The notes: generated by a model not told the origin, from the letters alone. DNA of 64,000 bases from Alphaproteobacteria bacterium (GCA_018823325.1 JAHJIJ010000006.1:244790-308789); one strand, 5' to 3'; shown: positions 48,584 to 57,744, counted from the stretch's first letter. Program-made: numbers and translations.

Positions 48584-49533
48584 GCCGGCTCCTTTGCGGC
48601 ACCCTTCGCGGCAGCGATAAGCAGATCCTTGTTCTCCTCGATCATCTGGCGCACGGAGCGGGCAGGGCGGCCGGTCAGCATCTCGACGTCATTGGTGCAG
48701 ATTTCCAGATAGCCCTCCCTGATCGAGCGACCGAAGGTGACCATATCGTCGCTGTTCCAGGGAATCCCGCTGACGCTGTGATCGTCGATCGGGCGACGCG
48801 GAATGCCCATGGCATCGAAGATCGCATATTGTTGCTCGTCATCGACCTTCACATGCTCGATCGGGCAGCCCGTGATGTCCCGCATCAACGCGGCCACTTC
48901 ATCGAACGTCTGCAGCTCCGGCCCGGTAATGTTGTAGATCCTGTTTTCGTGGCCAGCTGTCGTGAGAGCGGCCACAGCACATGCCGCACAATCGTCGCGC
49001 CAGACCATCGCTTCGCGACCGTCACCGGCATTGCTGAACCATTTGCCTGTCGCCATCGCATTGGGGCCGACAGCCAGGATCATCGCATCAGCATAATGTG
49101 CGTCGCGCAGGGCCGTCCACGCCATGCCGGAAGCGCGCATGGCGTTTTCCGTTTCGATATGGTCGTGACGGACCTCAGCCGGGTTCGCGGGGTCATCGAT
49201 TCCGATGAAGCTGGTGTAGAATATGTGCTTCACACCTGCCGCAGCGGCTGCGTCGATGGCCGCCTTGTGCTGCACGACGCGGGCACCGACGCGGGTGCCG
49301 GAAATGAGCAGCATCTTCTCCGCGCCCTGCACGGCTGCGACCAGTGTTTCAGGCTTGTCGTAATCGCCGTAGCGCACGTCGCAGCCCTGCGCGGCGCGAT
49401 CGGCCAGCTTGTCAGGCGTACGACTGATGAGGATGAGCTTCTCGGCCAGCCCCTTTGCGATCAGCATCTCGGTCGCGGCGCGGCCATATTGGCCGGAGGC
49501 GCCGGTGATGACGATCTTGCCCTGCTCGCTCAT
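48580..49533 (-). CDS. NmrA-like NAD(P)-binding SDR (atypical)
   Basis: A 317-residue atypical short-chain dehydrogenase: KIVITGASGQYGRAATEMLIAKG binds the cofactor, followed by SRTPDKLADRAAQGCDVRYGDYDKPETL and VKHIFYTSFIGID. These patterns match NmrA/NAD(P)H:quinone oxidoreductase type 2-like proteins. GGGAGAGC precedes ATG 49533. It is the first gene of a two-gene unit with the NTF2-like protein. It may reduce a quinone or keto compound or act as a redox sensor. Confidence 0.84.
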   Translation of the reverse strand: MSEQGKIVITGASGQYGRAATEMLIAKGLAEKLILISRTPDKLADRAAQGCDVRYGDYDKPETLVAAVQGAEKMLLISGTRVGARVVQHKAAIDAAAAAGVKHIFYTSFIGIDDPANPAEVRHDHIETENAMRASGMAWTALRDAHYADAMILAVGPNAMATGKWFSNAGDGREAMVWRDDCAACAVAALTTAGHENRIYNITGPELQTFDEVAALMRDITGCPIEHVKVDDEQQYAIFDAMGIPRRPIDDHSVSGIPWNSDDMVTFGRSIREGYLEICTNDVEMLTGRPARSVRQMIEENKDLLIAAAKGAAKEPA

Positions 49534-49667
49534 ATGCTCTCCCTTGTTGTGCCGCCTGCTGGAGCGGTCTGGGGCAAGTCTAAGGCGCGCGCAGGAATTG
49601 GCAATATCGGGAGACGCGCCCGATTGCTGGCTTCCTGACCCGGACTTCACAACAGAAGAACATGGCC

Positions 49668-49690
49668 TCGACAGGCTCAGCCCGAACGGG
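49668..49690. repeat. REP-like repeat, single arm
   Basis: TCGACAGGCTCAGCCCGAAC plus GGG is the complement of the left arm of the REP-like elements at 27359, 37158 and 44371. Only one arm is present. Confidence 0.65.
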
Positions 49691-49711
49691 GGAGGGGCTG
49701 TAGCCGGGTCG

Positions 49712-51412
49712 TTAGCGTCCCGGCTGTCCGCTGCAACTGCTGGCAGGGCCGGGATCGAGATCGAGGCAGCGGCCATCGATCTTGTCCATCGGCACCGCAA
49801 GGCCGATCTGCGCGGCGAGCGTGGGCATGATGTCGACGGTCTCGATGCCTTGCGGCTGCTCCATATGCGCCATGCCCTTGCGCCAGAACAGGATCGGCAC
49901 CCGGCGGTCATAGCCCCAGGGGCTGCCATGAGTAGAGACGTAGCCGGGCTGCGGCGTTGCAATAGGCATCACGCGCGGCTGGAGCAGAACGATGAGATCG
50001 CCCGACCGATCAGCATCGAAGCTGGCGCGGGCGATGGTGGCCAGGGACCAGTTTTCAGGTGATCCCACCGGCGCGGGTGCGGCGTCCAGCTCCTCGCGGG
50101 AAAAGACGGCCCGCACTTGCCGGTGGCCGGCATAATGCGCCTTTGCTTCAGCAAGCACACGGGCGCGCTGCGCGGGCGTCAGGCTGCTGTTCATATAGAT
50201 GTCTCCGAAGGGGCCGGTGCCCAGCAGCAGATCGCCCTGCGCAGGCGCGATGCCGGTGCGCGCGGTGATGGCGGCGCTGGCCGCTGCGGGATAAAGCACA
50301 GGGTCTACCCGCTCGGCGTCCACGATGGCCTGTTCGCGAAGACGCTCAGGAATGTCCGGCCCGCCATGATCGGCGGTCAGCATAACCATGTAATCAATGC
50401 CCGTGGCGTCGAGACGATCGAGGAAGCTGCCCAGCGCATCATCGAGTGCGAGCAGCTGGATGCACATTTCCGCGCCACGATTGCCATAGCTGTGGCCGAC
50501 ATAGTCGGTCGCCGACAGGCCGACGATGAGAAGGTCCGTGGCTTCCCCGCGACCGAGTTTTTGCGCCTCAAGCTGCGTTGCCGCCAGCGCTAGCACTGCC
50601 GCGTCGGCTTCGGGCGAGGCGCGGAAGGCGCGGGCATCGCCGCCCTCGCGCGCGAAATGCCCGGCGCCGACGCTCAGCGTGTCGGAAAGCCTGATGGCGC
50701 GATCATGCGGCTTGCAGAATTCCGGCACATCCATGGGCGCACGTGGCTGATCGAAGCTCTTTCGCACACCCGCGTTCACCTGCTCGATCAATGGTGTGAG
50801 CGGTGTTCCCCGATAGCTGGTGAAGCCATTGCCGCTCCACCACCAGATTTCATCGACAGTTGGCCCGCCCATCATGATCGCAGCGCGGTCCTTGCCCGAA
50901 ACGGATATGACCTTCGTCGCAGGGTTGGCGGCCTTCATATAGCCGCCGAGCGTGGGGACCCGCAGCGTCTTCACCGACGGCGTATAATCGCGCGAGCTGC
51001 TGCCCGGCACGGCGGGGTCCTCGGCGCAATAGACTTTCTTGTCGGCGCGCGCGACGCGCTGATCGATCCATTCGTTCGCGATGATGCCGGTGCGGGACGG
51101 GCGGCTGCCGGTCAGGATCGTCGAGTGGCCGGGGCATGTCTCGGTCGCGGCGTGGCTCTGATAGCCATTGGGGAATACGGCGCCCTGCTGCAGCCGCGCC
51201 AATCCTCCGCTGAACTGATTGCGATACTCGCCGAACAGATCCGTGGAGAACTGATCGATGGAGATGACGACCAGCAGCTTCGGCGCACGCGCTGCGGCCG
51301 GGGCAGCCGGTGCTGAAACGGATGCAGGCGCAGGTGTGGGCGCAGGTTGGGCCAGGACCGGGGCGGCGGAAGCCAGAATCGCACCAATGCACAAGCAGGC
51401 TGGGAAGCGCAT
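49712..51412 (-). CDS. phoK: Secreted alkaline phosphatase, PhoK/PafA type
   Basis: A 566-residue exported phosphomonoesterase resembling PhoK of Sphingomonas. A signal peptide ends near LAQPAP. LLVVISIDQFSTDLF gives the first metal-binding Asp. SHAATETCPGHSTILTG carries the Thr nucleophile (Thr92, just before CPGH). MLTADHGG provides the second metal Asp/His pair, and STHGSPWGYD a late His. Length matches PhoK/PafA. AAGGAG precedes ATG 51412. It is divergent from dsbD by only 45 bases. No Pho box was recognised, so phosphate control is not shown. Confidence 0.9.
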   Translation of the reverse strand: MRFPACLCIGAILASAAPVLAQPAPTPAPASVSAPAAPAAARAPKLLVVISIDQFSTDLFGEYRNQFSGGLARLQQGAVFPNGYQSHAATETCPGHSTILTGSRPSRTGIIANEWIDQRVARADKKVYCAEDPAVPGSSSRDYTPSVKTLRVPTLGGYMKAANPATKVISVSGKDRAAIMMGGPTVDEIWWWSGNGFTSYRGTPLTPLIEQVNAGVRKSFDQPRAPMDVPEFCKPHDRAIRLSDTLSVGAGHFAREGGDARAFRASPEADAAVLALAATQLEAQKLGRGEATDLLIVGLSATDYVGHSYGNRGAEMCIQLLALDDALGSFLDRLDATGIDYMVMLTADHGGPDIPERLREQAIVDAERVDPVLYPAAASAAITARTGIAPAQGDLLLGTGPFGDIYMNSSLTPAQRARVLAEAKAHYAGHRQVRAVFSREELDAAPAPVGSPENWSLATIARASFDADRSGDLIVLLQPRVMPIATPQPGYVSTHGSPWGYDRRVPILFWRKGMAHMEQPQGIETVDIMPTLAAQIGLAVPMDKIDGRCLDLDPGPASSCSGQPGR

Positions 51413-51457
51413 AGATTCTCCTTGGGGACGGGGCGGCGCGCGCTTAGAGAACGGCCA

Positions 51458-53602
51458 ATGATCCGTTTCATGGCTTTTCCTGTGCGCCGGCTCAATGGCC
51501 TTTTGATGACAGCCTGGCTTCTTTTGGGAGTGCTGCTCGTCGGATCGACGGCGCATGCCCAATCCGGCGGGGCCTTCATGCAGCGCGGCGAGCCCAATAT
51601 CGCTGCAAGTCTGGTCGCGCAGACGGACAGGCCTGCCGCCGGCAGCACGGTCACGCTGGCCATCGTGATGAAGCCCAAGGCCGGCTGGCATGGCTATTGG
51701 GGCAATCCGGGCGATGCCGGGCAGGGAATGCAGGTCGACTGGGATCTGCCGCCGGACGCAGGGCTGACCGTCGGCGACTTCCGCTATCCCGTGCCGGATC
51801 GGCTGCTTATCGCCGGGCTCATGAACCATGTTTACGAGCATGACTATGCCGTGCTGGTCGATCTGGCGCTGCCTGAGGGGCTGGCGCCGGGCACCGTGCT
51901 GCCGATCCGTGGCACGGCGCGCTGGCTGGCTTGTACCGATGTGATCTGCGTGCCCGAGCAGGGCGAGATCGCGACGACGCTCACTATCGGCGATGGCGCG
52001 ACAGCGGCGGAGCGGCGTGCCGCCTTCGACACGTTCCGCGCCGCGCTGCCGCGCCCGCTGGATCAGCAGGCCCGTTATGCGCAGTCCGGTGACATGCTCA
52101 GCATCGCGGTGCCTTATCCGCAGGCGGCGCCAATGGGCGAGCCCTGGTTCTACGCGCAGACCCGCGACATCGTGCGCTATGCCGCGCCGCAGAGCGCCCG
52201 CCGCGCGGGCGACTGGCTGGTGATCGAGGTCGGCCTGCAGGACGGTGCGACAGTGCCCAACGACATTGCGGGGGTGCTGGCAGTGTCGCCCGGCGTCGCG
52301 CTGGAAATCAAGGCCATACCCGGCGCTGTTCCCGAAGGCGGCGAGCGGATTGCGCTGGCGCCGGAGGGCGGCGCCACAGCTGCGTCGGCCGAACAGCAGG
52401 GGCTGCTGCCCGTGCTCCTCATTCTCGGCGGGGCCTTCCTTGGCGGCCTCATTCTCAACATCATGCCCTGCGTGTTTCCGATCCTCAGCCTCAAGGCGAT
52501 CAGCCTTGCCAAGGCCGGCGGGGAGGAGCGGCAGGCGCGGCGGGAGGCGCTTGCCTATACTGGCGGCATCCTGCTCACCTGCCTTGCGCTGGGTGCGCTG
52601 ATGCTCGCGATCCGGGCCGGCGGCACGCAGGTCGGCTGGGCCTTCCAGTTGCAGGACCCGCGCGTGATTGCCGTGCTGCTGATGCTGATGGTCGCCATCA
52701 CGCTCAATCTTGTCGGCGCGTTCGAGATCGGGACGCTGTCCGTCGGTCAGGCGCGGGCCGGGCAGGGCGGACAATCCGGCGCATTCTGGACCGGCGCGCT
52801 GGCGGCCTTCGTGGCGACGCCATGCACCGGGCCTTTCATGGGCGCGGCGATGGGCGCGGCTTTGGTGCTGCCTTGGCCGCTGGCGTTGGCGGTATTCGCC
52901 GGGCTGGGCCTTGGCCTTGCCTCGCCCTTCATTGCCATCGCCTGGATTCCCGCGCTGCGCCGCCTCATGCCGCGTCCGGGCGCATGGATGACGCGCTTTC
53001 GGCGCATCATGGCCGTGCCGATGGGGCTGACCGCACTGGCGCTGCTCTGGCTGCTCTCACGCCAGCTCGGCACTGGCGGCATTCTGCTCGGGCTGGTGCT
53101 GGCAGCGGGCGTGAGCGTGGCGCTGATGCTCCTTGGCCGCCGCCAGCGCGCAGGCGTCGGCGTGAACTGGGCGTTCGGCGGGCTTGCCGCACTGTTGCTT
53201 GGCACGGCCGCCATCGCCGCGCCATCGCTGGTCGGGTCGGATCGTCCGGCGGCCGGCGAGGGGCTGGTGGGCGAGCCGTTCAGCGAGGCGCGACTGGCCG
53301 CGCTGCGTGCGGAGAAGCGCCCCGTCTTCCTCTACTTCACGGCCGACTGGTGCCTCACCTGCAAGGTCAACGAAGCCAATGCCATCGATACGGATGCCGC
53401 GCGCGATGCCTTCGACGCCGGCGGCGTGGCGGTGATGGTCGGCGACTGGACCAATGCCGATCCAGCGATCAGCCGCTTTCTGGAGGCGCATGGCCGTTCG
53501 GGCGTACCGCTCTATCTCTTCTATGCGCCGGGCGCTCAGGCACCCCAGGTCCTGCCACAGGTGCTGACCTCCGGCACGCTCACTGCCTTGGTGGCGGACT
53601 GA
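51458..53602 (+). CDS. dsbD: DsbD-family thiol:disulfide interchange protein
   Basis: A 714-residue inner-membrane protein that moves electrons from cytoplasmic thioredoxin to periplasmic thiols. The signal sequence ends near AHAQ. The N-terminal periplasmic domain has the Cys pair in CTDVICVPEQG. The eight-helix core has the conserved Cys pair in IMPCVFPILSLK and ATPCTGPFMG, and the C-terminal thioredoxin domain has DWCLTCK. All three redox pairs are present. ATG 51458 overlaps the promoter region of the divergent phosphatase. It is followed by tlyA after three bases. Confidence 0.93.
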   Translation: MIRFMAFPVRRLNGLLMTAWLLLGVLLVGSTAHAQSGGAFMQRGEPNIAASLVAQTDRPAAGSTVTLAIVMKPKAGWHGYWGNPGDAGQGMQVDWDLPPDAGLTVGDFRYPVPDRLLIAGLMNHVYEHDYAVLVDLALPEGLAPGTVLPIRGTARWLACTDVICVPEQGEIATTLTIGDGATAAERRAAFDTFRAALPRPLDQQARYAQSGDMLSIAVPYPQAAPMGEPWFYAQTRDIVRYAAPQSARRAGDWLVIEVGLQDGATVPNDIAGVLAVSPGVALEIKAIPGAVPEGGERIALAPEGGATAASAEQQGLLPVLLILGGAFLGGLILNIMPCVFPILSLKAISLAKAGGEERQARREALAYTGGILLTCLALGALMLAIRAGGTQVGWAFQLQDPRVIAVLLMLMVAITLNLVGAFEIGTLSVGQARAGQGGQSGAFWTGALAAFVATPCTGPFMGAAMGAALVLPWPLALAVFAGLGLGLASPFIAIAWIPALRRLMPRPGAWMTRFRRIMAVPMGLTALALLWLLSRQLGTGGILLGLVLAAGVSVALMLLGRRQRAGVGVNWAFGGLAALLLGTAAIAAPSLVGSDRPAAGEGLVGEPFSEARLAALRAEKRPVFLYFTADWCLTCKVNEANAIDTDAARDAFDAGGVAVMVGDWTNADPAISRFLEAHGRSGVPLYLFYAPGAQAPQVLPQVLTSGTLTALVAD

Positions 53603-53605
53603 GCA

Positions 53606-54349
53606 GTGGCCAAGAAGCGGCTGGATCAATTGCTCGTAGAGCGCGGCCTGGCCGAAAGCCGCACCCGCGCGCAGGCGCTCATCATGAGCGGCAATGTGCT
53701 GGTGGGCGACAGGCCCGTCGACAAGGCCGGGCAGGCCGTGCCGGAGGATGCCGAGATCGTCCTCAAGGGGCGGGATCATCCCTGGGTGTCGCGGGGCGGG
53801 CTCAAGCTGGCCCATGGCCTCGCGCATTTCGGCATTGATGTGACGGGTCTGGTGGCCATGGATGTCGGCAGTTCGACCGGGGGCTTTACGGACGTACTGC
53901 TGACGAATGGCGCGGCGCGCGTCTATGCCATCGACAGCGGCACCAATCAGCTGGCGTGGAAGCTGCGACAGGACCCGCGCGTGATCGTCCACGAGCAGAC
54001 CAGCGCGCGCATTCTCACGCCCGACCATGTGCCCGAGCCGGTGGACATCATCGTGTGCGATGCCAGCTTCATCAGCCTTGCCAAGGTGCTGGAGCGTCCG
54101 CTGACCTTCGCGGCGCCGGGTGCGCGGCTCGTCGCGCTCATCAAGCCGCAGTTCGAGGCGGGGCGCGAAGAGGTGGGCAAGGGCGGCGTCGTGCGCGATC
54201 CTGCCGTTCACGAGCGGGTTTGCGCGGCCGTGCGGGACTGGCTGGCGGCGCAGCCCGGCTGGCAGGTCATCGGCATCACGACCAGCCCGATCACCGGCCC
54301 TGAAGGCAATATCGAGTTCCTGATCGCGGGTGAGCACGTGCCAGGATGA
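53606..54349 (+). CDS. tlyA: TlyA family rRNA 2'-O-methyltransferase
   Basis: A 247-residue RNA methyltransferase. Residues 1-60 are an S4 RNA-binding domain (KKRLDQLLVERGLAESRTRA), then the FtsJ/RrmJ fold with SAM motif MDVGSSTGGFTDVLL. The K-D-K-E tetrad is suggested by RGGLKL, the Asp in VCDASFIS, LIKPQFEAG and the final IEFL. It probably methylates 16S and/or 23S rRNA cytidines, as mycobacterial TlyA does. The start is GTG 53606, three bases after dsbD, so it is co-transcribed. Confidence 0.93.
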   Translation: MAKKRLDQLLVERGLAESRTRAQALIMSGNVLVGDRPVDKAGQAVPEDAEIVLKGRDHPWVSRGGLKLAHGLAHFGIDVTGLVAMDVGSSTGGFTDVLLTNGAARVYAIDSGTNQLAWKLRQDPRVIVHEQTSARILTPDHVPEPVDIIVCDASFISLAKVLERPLTFAAPGARLVALIKPQFEAGREEVGKGGVVRDPAVHERVCAAVRDWLAAQPGWQVIGITTSPITGPEGNIEFLIAGEHVPG

Positions 54350-54464
54350 GGCATCGCACGGCGGGGATACACGCTTTCTCCTTGCGGGAAGGGCTGGCAC
54401 GCCGCAAAGCCATCGTTAAAGTCATGTCAAGACTGTGGGGATTCGGCATGAAGTGGGAGCGCGC

Positions 54465-55013
54465 GTGAACCAGATTGCTTCGCGAAGTCAGTTGCGGATG
54501 TCCTTCCTCCGCTGGGCGCTCGTCACCGTTCCGGCAATCGAGTTTCTGGGATTCGTCTCCGGCTATCTTTCCAACAGCGGCTACGAAAACCGCTGGTTCG
54601 ATGCGCTGAGCAAGCCAGCGCTTGTGCCGCCCGGTTGGGTGTTCGGCACGGTCTGGCCGACTCTCTACCTGCTGATGGGCATTGCGCTGGCGATGATCCT
54701 GCATGCGCGCGGCGCGAAAGGGCGCGGCATCGCGATTGCGCTGTTCCTCGTTCAACTGGCCTGCAATCTGGTCTGGTCGCCTTTGTTCTTCGGCGCGCAT
54801 GAGGCGACGCTGGCCTTTTACCTCATCCTCGTCATTCTCGTGCTGGCGACCGCCACGACGCTGCTTTTCGGGCGGATCAGGCCCGTCGCGGCGTGGCTGA
54901 TGGTGCCCTATCTCTGCTGGCTGGGCTTTGCCAGCGGGCTCGCCTTCGATATCGATCGGATGAACCCGGATGCCGAGACACTTGTCCCGGCTGCGGTCAG
55001 CACCCAAATCTAG
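54465..55013 (+). CDS. tspO: TspO/MBR family tryptophan-rich sensory protein
   Basis: A 182-residue membrane protein with five helices binding tetrapyrroles or related ligands. WFDALSKPALVPPGWVFGTVWPTLYLLMGIAL is the TspO signature (WY..L.KP...PP.W.F...W). NLVWSPLFFGAHEATLAFYLI and the final YLCWLGFASGLAFDI are also typical. GTG 54465 has GGGAG six bases upstream. It starts a short run of small conserved genes (ubiK, ybjN, proC). Its role in sphingomonads is unclear. Confidence 0.92.
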   Translation: MNQIASRSQLRMSFLRWALVTVPAIEFLGFVSGYLSNSGYENRWFDALSKPALVPPGWVFGTVWPTLYLLMGIALAMILHARGAKGRGIAIALFLVQLACNLVWSPLFFGAHEATLAFYLILVILVLATATTLLFGRIRPVAAWLMVPYLCWLGFASGLAFDIDRMNPDAETLVPAAVSTQI

Positions 55014-55051
55014 GCGATGGCCGTCATCAGCGGCGGCGAAGGATCAGAACC

Positions 55052-55327
55052 ATGCAGAGTGAAAACCGCTTTTTCGACGATCTCTCGAAGATCATCAATG
55101 GTGCCGCCGGCACTGTCGCCGGGGTCGGCCGCGAATTCGAGAGCAATGCGCGTGAACGCGCCCGCGAGTGGATCGGCGGCCTGGATTTCGTGAGCCGCGA
55201 GGAATTCGAGGCTGTGAAGACCATGGCCGCGACGGCGCGCGAGCAGGTCGAAGCGCTCGAAGCGCGTCTTGCGGCGCTGGAAGGGTCCGCCCCCGTTGCC
55301 AAGCCTGCCGGTAAGGCGAAGAGCTGA
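55052..55327 (+). CDS. ubiK: UbiK/BMFP accessory factor
   Basis: A 91-residue coiled-coil protein of the UbiK (YqiC, BMFP) family, which in enterobacteria helps ubiquinone synthesis at lipid particles. NRFFDDLSKIINGAAGTVAGV is the amphipathic membrane-fusogenic helix. FVSREEFEAVKTMAATAREQVEALEARLAALE is the trimeric coiled coil, and a Lys/Ala/Pro tail ends the protein. AAGGA precedes ATG 55052 at nine bases. Confidence 0.88.
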   Translation: MQSENRFFDDLSKIINGAAGTVAGVGREFESNARERAREWIGGLDFVSREEFEAVKTMAATAREQVEALEARLAALEGSAPVAKPAGKAKS

Positions 55328-55350
55328 CTTCTCGACAGCCTATCCCCGGC

Positions 55351-55370
55351 TTATCCACAACTTATTCACA
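55351..55370 (+). promoter_or_regulatory. Tandem DnaA boxes
   Basis: TTATCCACA (perfect consensus) and TTATTCACA (one mismatch) lie two bases apart in the same orientation, in the 200-base gap between ubiK and ybjN. Possibly a DnaA-titration or regulatory site. The origin itself is not suggested by the neighbours. Confidence 0.55.
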
Positions 55371-55529
55371 GCAGATGGCGCAACGCGGGGCCGGAAGAGC
55401 GCGTATCCGGGTCGCCCTGCTTTGCGCACGCTCTCTGTCGTGCTACCCCACGGCCGTGCTACGACGCGTTGCCCGAGGGGCAGTGCGGCTCGGGCAGCGA
55501 TTTGAAAGTGGACAGACGGTTTTTTTGAC

Positions 55530-56036
55530 ATGATCGACCGGGATGGATTTACAAGCGGCGAGCAGGAAGCCGAGCCGATCGATATGCTGGCCGCTTATTT
55601 CGAGGCGCATGAATGGCCCTTCGAGCATGTTGGCGACGATGAGCTCGTTGCGCGGCATCGGGGCAGCTGGACGGAATATGAGGTCCGCGCGATCTGGCGT
55701 GACGACGACATGGTGCTCCAGCTGCTGGTGCTGCCGGACATTCGCGTGGCCGACGACAAAAGGCTGGCGATCTGCGAGACGATAGCGCTCATCAACGAGC
55801 AGCTCTGGCTTGGCCATTTCGAGCTGTGGTCCGCGAGCAGCACGTTGCTGTTCCGCCATGGCGCCCTGCTGGGCCCAAGCGGATCGCTGACGCTCGATCA
55901 GGCGCAATTGCTGGTGGAAAGCGCCATCGACGAGTGCGAGCGCTTCTACCCCGTCTTCCAGTTCGTGCTGTGGGGCGGCAAGAATCCGTCCGAGGCCATG
56001 GCCGCCAGCCTGATCGAGACACATGGCGAAGCCTGA
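55530..56036 (+). CDS. YbjN domain-containing protein
   Basis: A 168-residue protein of the YbjN family (type III chaperone-like fold). IDMLAAYFEAHEWPFEHVGDDELVA is the typical N-terminal part, followed by LQLLVLPDIRVADDKRLAICETIALINEQLWLGHFEL. YbjN proteins affect stress and motility in enterobacteria, mechanism unknown. Its 3' end overlaps proC by 14 bases, a pairing that I recall from other alphaproteobacteria. Confidence 0.87.
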   Translation: MIDRDGFTSGEQEAEPIDMLAAYFEAHEWPFEHVGDDELVARHRGSWTEYEVRAIWRDDDMVLQLLVLPDIRVADDKRLAICETIALINEQLWLGHFELWSASSTLLFRHGALLGPSGSLTLDQAQLLVESAIDECERFYPVFQFVLWGGKNPSEAMAASLIETHGEA

Positions 56037-56862
56037 GTCCGGCCAGCACTGGCCGTCGCACATTCTCCTGCTGGGTTGCGGCAATATGGCCGGGGCCATG
56101 CTCGCGCGCTGGCTCGATGAGGGCCTGCCGCCCGAGCGGGTGACCGTCGTGCGGCCAAGCGGCAAGGCTGTCGCGCCCGGCGTTGCTGTTCTTACGCAGC
56201 TGAGCGCGCCCGTCGCGCCGGGCACGCTCGTCCTGCTGGGATGCAAGCCGCAACAGCTGGCGACCGTGTCCGATCAGGCCGCTGGATATGTGGGGCAGGG
56301 CGCGGTGCTGATGTCGATCCTCGCCGGGGTGCCGATCGCGCGCATCCGTGCGGCCTTCCCGGACGCGACATCGATCCTGCGGTGCATGCCCAATCTTCCG
56401 GTTCGCATCGGCAAGGGCGTGAGCATCCTCAAGGCCGAGGACGGCGCCAGCGCGGATGACCTGGCCCTGACCACGAGCCTGTGCGCCAGCCTCGGGCTCG
56501 TTGAGTGGCTGGACGACGAAGCACTGTTCGACGCCGCGACCGCACTCGCCGGCTGCGGCCCGGCCTTTGTCTATCGCTTCATCGACGCGCTGGCCGCTGC
56601 CGGCGCGCAACTGGGCCTCGATCCCGCCGCCGCCGCGCGCATGGCGCTTGCGACGGTGGAAGGCGCCGCCGTGAGTGCCGCCATGGCTGACCGGCCGCCG
56701 GCAGATCTTGCCGATGCCGTCGCCAGCAAGGGCGGTATGACCCGCGAAGGGCTGGACGTGCTTGACCGGACCGAGGGGCTTCAGGCGCTCGTTGGCGAAA
56801 CCCTGCGCGCCGCGTGTGACAGAGGGGCAGTCCTCGCCGCCCTGTCCGGCAAGGCAAGCTGA
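56023..56862 (+). CDS. proC: Pyrroline-5-carboxylate reductase
   Basis: A 279-residue enzyme reducing pyrroline-5-carboxylate to L-proline with NAD(P)H, the final step of proline synthesis. The cofactor motif is LLLGCGNMAGAMLARWL. The substrate domain has MPNLPVRIGKGVSIL, ALAGCGPAFVYRFIDALAAAGAQLGLD and ASKGGMTREGLDVL, all family-conserved. It overlaps ybjN and ends 18 bases before the convergent marR-type gene. Confidence 0.94.
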   Translation: MAKPESGQHWPSHILLLGCGNMAGAMLARWLDEGLPPERVTVVRPSGKAVAPGVAVLTQLSAPVAPGTLVLLGCKPQQLATVSDQAAGYVGQGAVLMSILAGVPIARIRAAFPDATSILRCMPNLPVRIGKGVSILKAEDGASADDLALTTSLCASLGLVEWLDDEALFDAATALAGCGPAFVYRFIDALAAAGAQLGLDPAAAARMALATVEGAAVSAAMADRPPADLADAVASKGGMTREGLDVLDRTEGLQALVGETLRAACDRGAVLAALSGKAS

Positions 56863-56880
56863 GGCTGCGCGCCTCTTCGT

Positions 56881-57381
56881 TCAGCGCGAGATTTGCAGCG
56901 CCGCAACGAGACGCTGTGTCTCCGGATCGAGCAGGCTCTCCAACACGCGCCAGAAGCCGGTGACGGAGGCTTGGCCTGCGGCTGAATAGGCCGTGGCAAC
57001 GCGGTCGCGCGTGGCATCGAACAGCGCCTGCTCGATCGCTTCGCCTGCAGGCGTCAGGCGGAGGAGCCGCTGCCTGCGGTCCCTGTCGCCCTTGTTCACC
57101 GCCAGCAGGTCCCGTTCGATCAGCTCATCGAGCACGCGCCCGAGCGACTGCTTGGTCACGCCCAGCAGGGTGATGAGCGCTGACACGCTCAGATTGGGGC
57201 GCCGCGCGATGAAATACAGCGCGCGCTGATGCGCCCGGCCGAGCTGATGTGCTTCGAGGATCGGGTCCATGGCCTGCGTCAGCGCCATATGCCCAAATTG
57301 CAGCAGCTCGATTCCGCGTCGGATTTCTTCCTCGCGCAGGAACAGCGGTGATGCGGCAGGGCCTGAGGGCGCATTGGTCAT
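56881..57381 (-). CDS. MarR family transcriptional regulator
   Basis: A 166-residue winged-helix dimer. LGRAHQRALYFIARRPNLSVSALITLLGVTKQSLGRVLDELIERDLL is the DNA-binding core, with the beta-wing in GDRDRRQRLLRLTPAG. MarR proteins usually repress efflux or catabolic genes and release on binding small aromatics. ATG 57381 has AAGAGGGC upstream. No target can be named; it is convergent with proC and faces the tRNA-Gln locus. Confidence 0.9.
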   Translation of the reverse strand: MTNAPSGPAASPLFLREEEIRRGIELLQFGHMALTQAMDPILEAHQLGRAHQRALYFIARRPNLSVSALITLLGVTKQSLGRVLDELIERDLLAVNKGDRDRRQRLLRLTPAGEAIEQALFDATRDRVATAYSAAGQASVTGFWRVLESLLDPETQRLVAALQISR

Positions 57382-57536
57382 GCCCTCTTCTAGAGCGCGT
57401 CCCCGCATGATGGAACAGGCTCGGCGCGCCTCCGTTCGCTTTTGGCGGTGAGGGCGGCGGCGGCGGGATTTTGCCTCGCTCTCCGGCTTGGCATTTGCGC
57501 TCGGGCCTGTATATGAGCCGCTCGCGCGCGCGATGC

Positions 57537-57611
57537 TGGGGCGTAGCCAAGCGGTAAGGCAGCGGTTTTTGGTACCGCCATGCGGAGGTTCGAATCCTCC
57601 CGCCCCAGCCA
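57537..57611 (+). tRNA. tRNA-Gln (TTG)
   Basis: Acceptor TGGGGCG pairs with CGCCCCA. The anticodon stem GCGGT/ACCGC encloses TTTTGGT, giving anticodon TTG. The T arm is GGAGGTTCGAATCCTCC. Discriminator G and an encoded CCA (57609-57611) follow. Its 3' end is the probable insertion point of the island to the right. Confidence 0.96.
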
Positions 57612-57724
57612 GAATAATATTTGCGCGTGAATTCAACTACATAAGGAAAAGAATCGAAAATTGTGGGGTCCGTTTGTGGGGTCCACTCGTGGGGCTGCTT
57701 TTGTCCCTCTGGGCCGCTCCCAAA

Positions 57725-57742
57725 ATGGCACGGCTTACCTGA
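57725..57742 (+). pseudogene. Stub of a tyrosine integrase N-terminus
   Basis: The frame reads M-A-R-L-T and then stops. MARLT is a common opening of P4-type integrases inserted at tRNA 3' ends, and the upstream segment 57656-57700 has two GTGGGGTCC copies plus a GTGGGGCT, a pattern I associate with integrase leaders. The rest of the gene is missing. The match is only five residues. Confidence 0.3.
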
Positions 57743-57744
57743 AT

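Noticed and set aside
51413..52774. Long N-terminal extension of the phosphatase frame antisense to dsbD
   Set aside because: The signal peptide and ribosome site at 51412 fix the true start; the extension is low-complexity antisense of DsbD.
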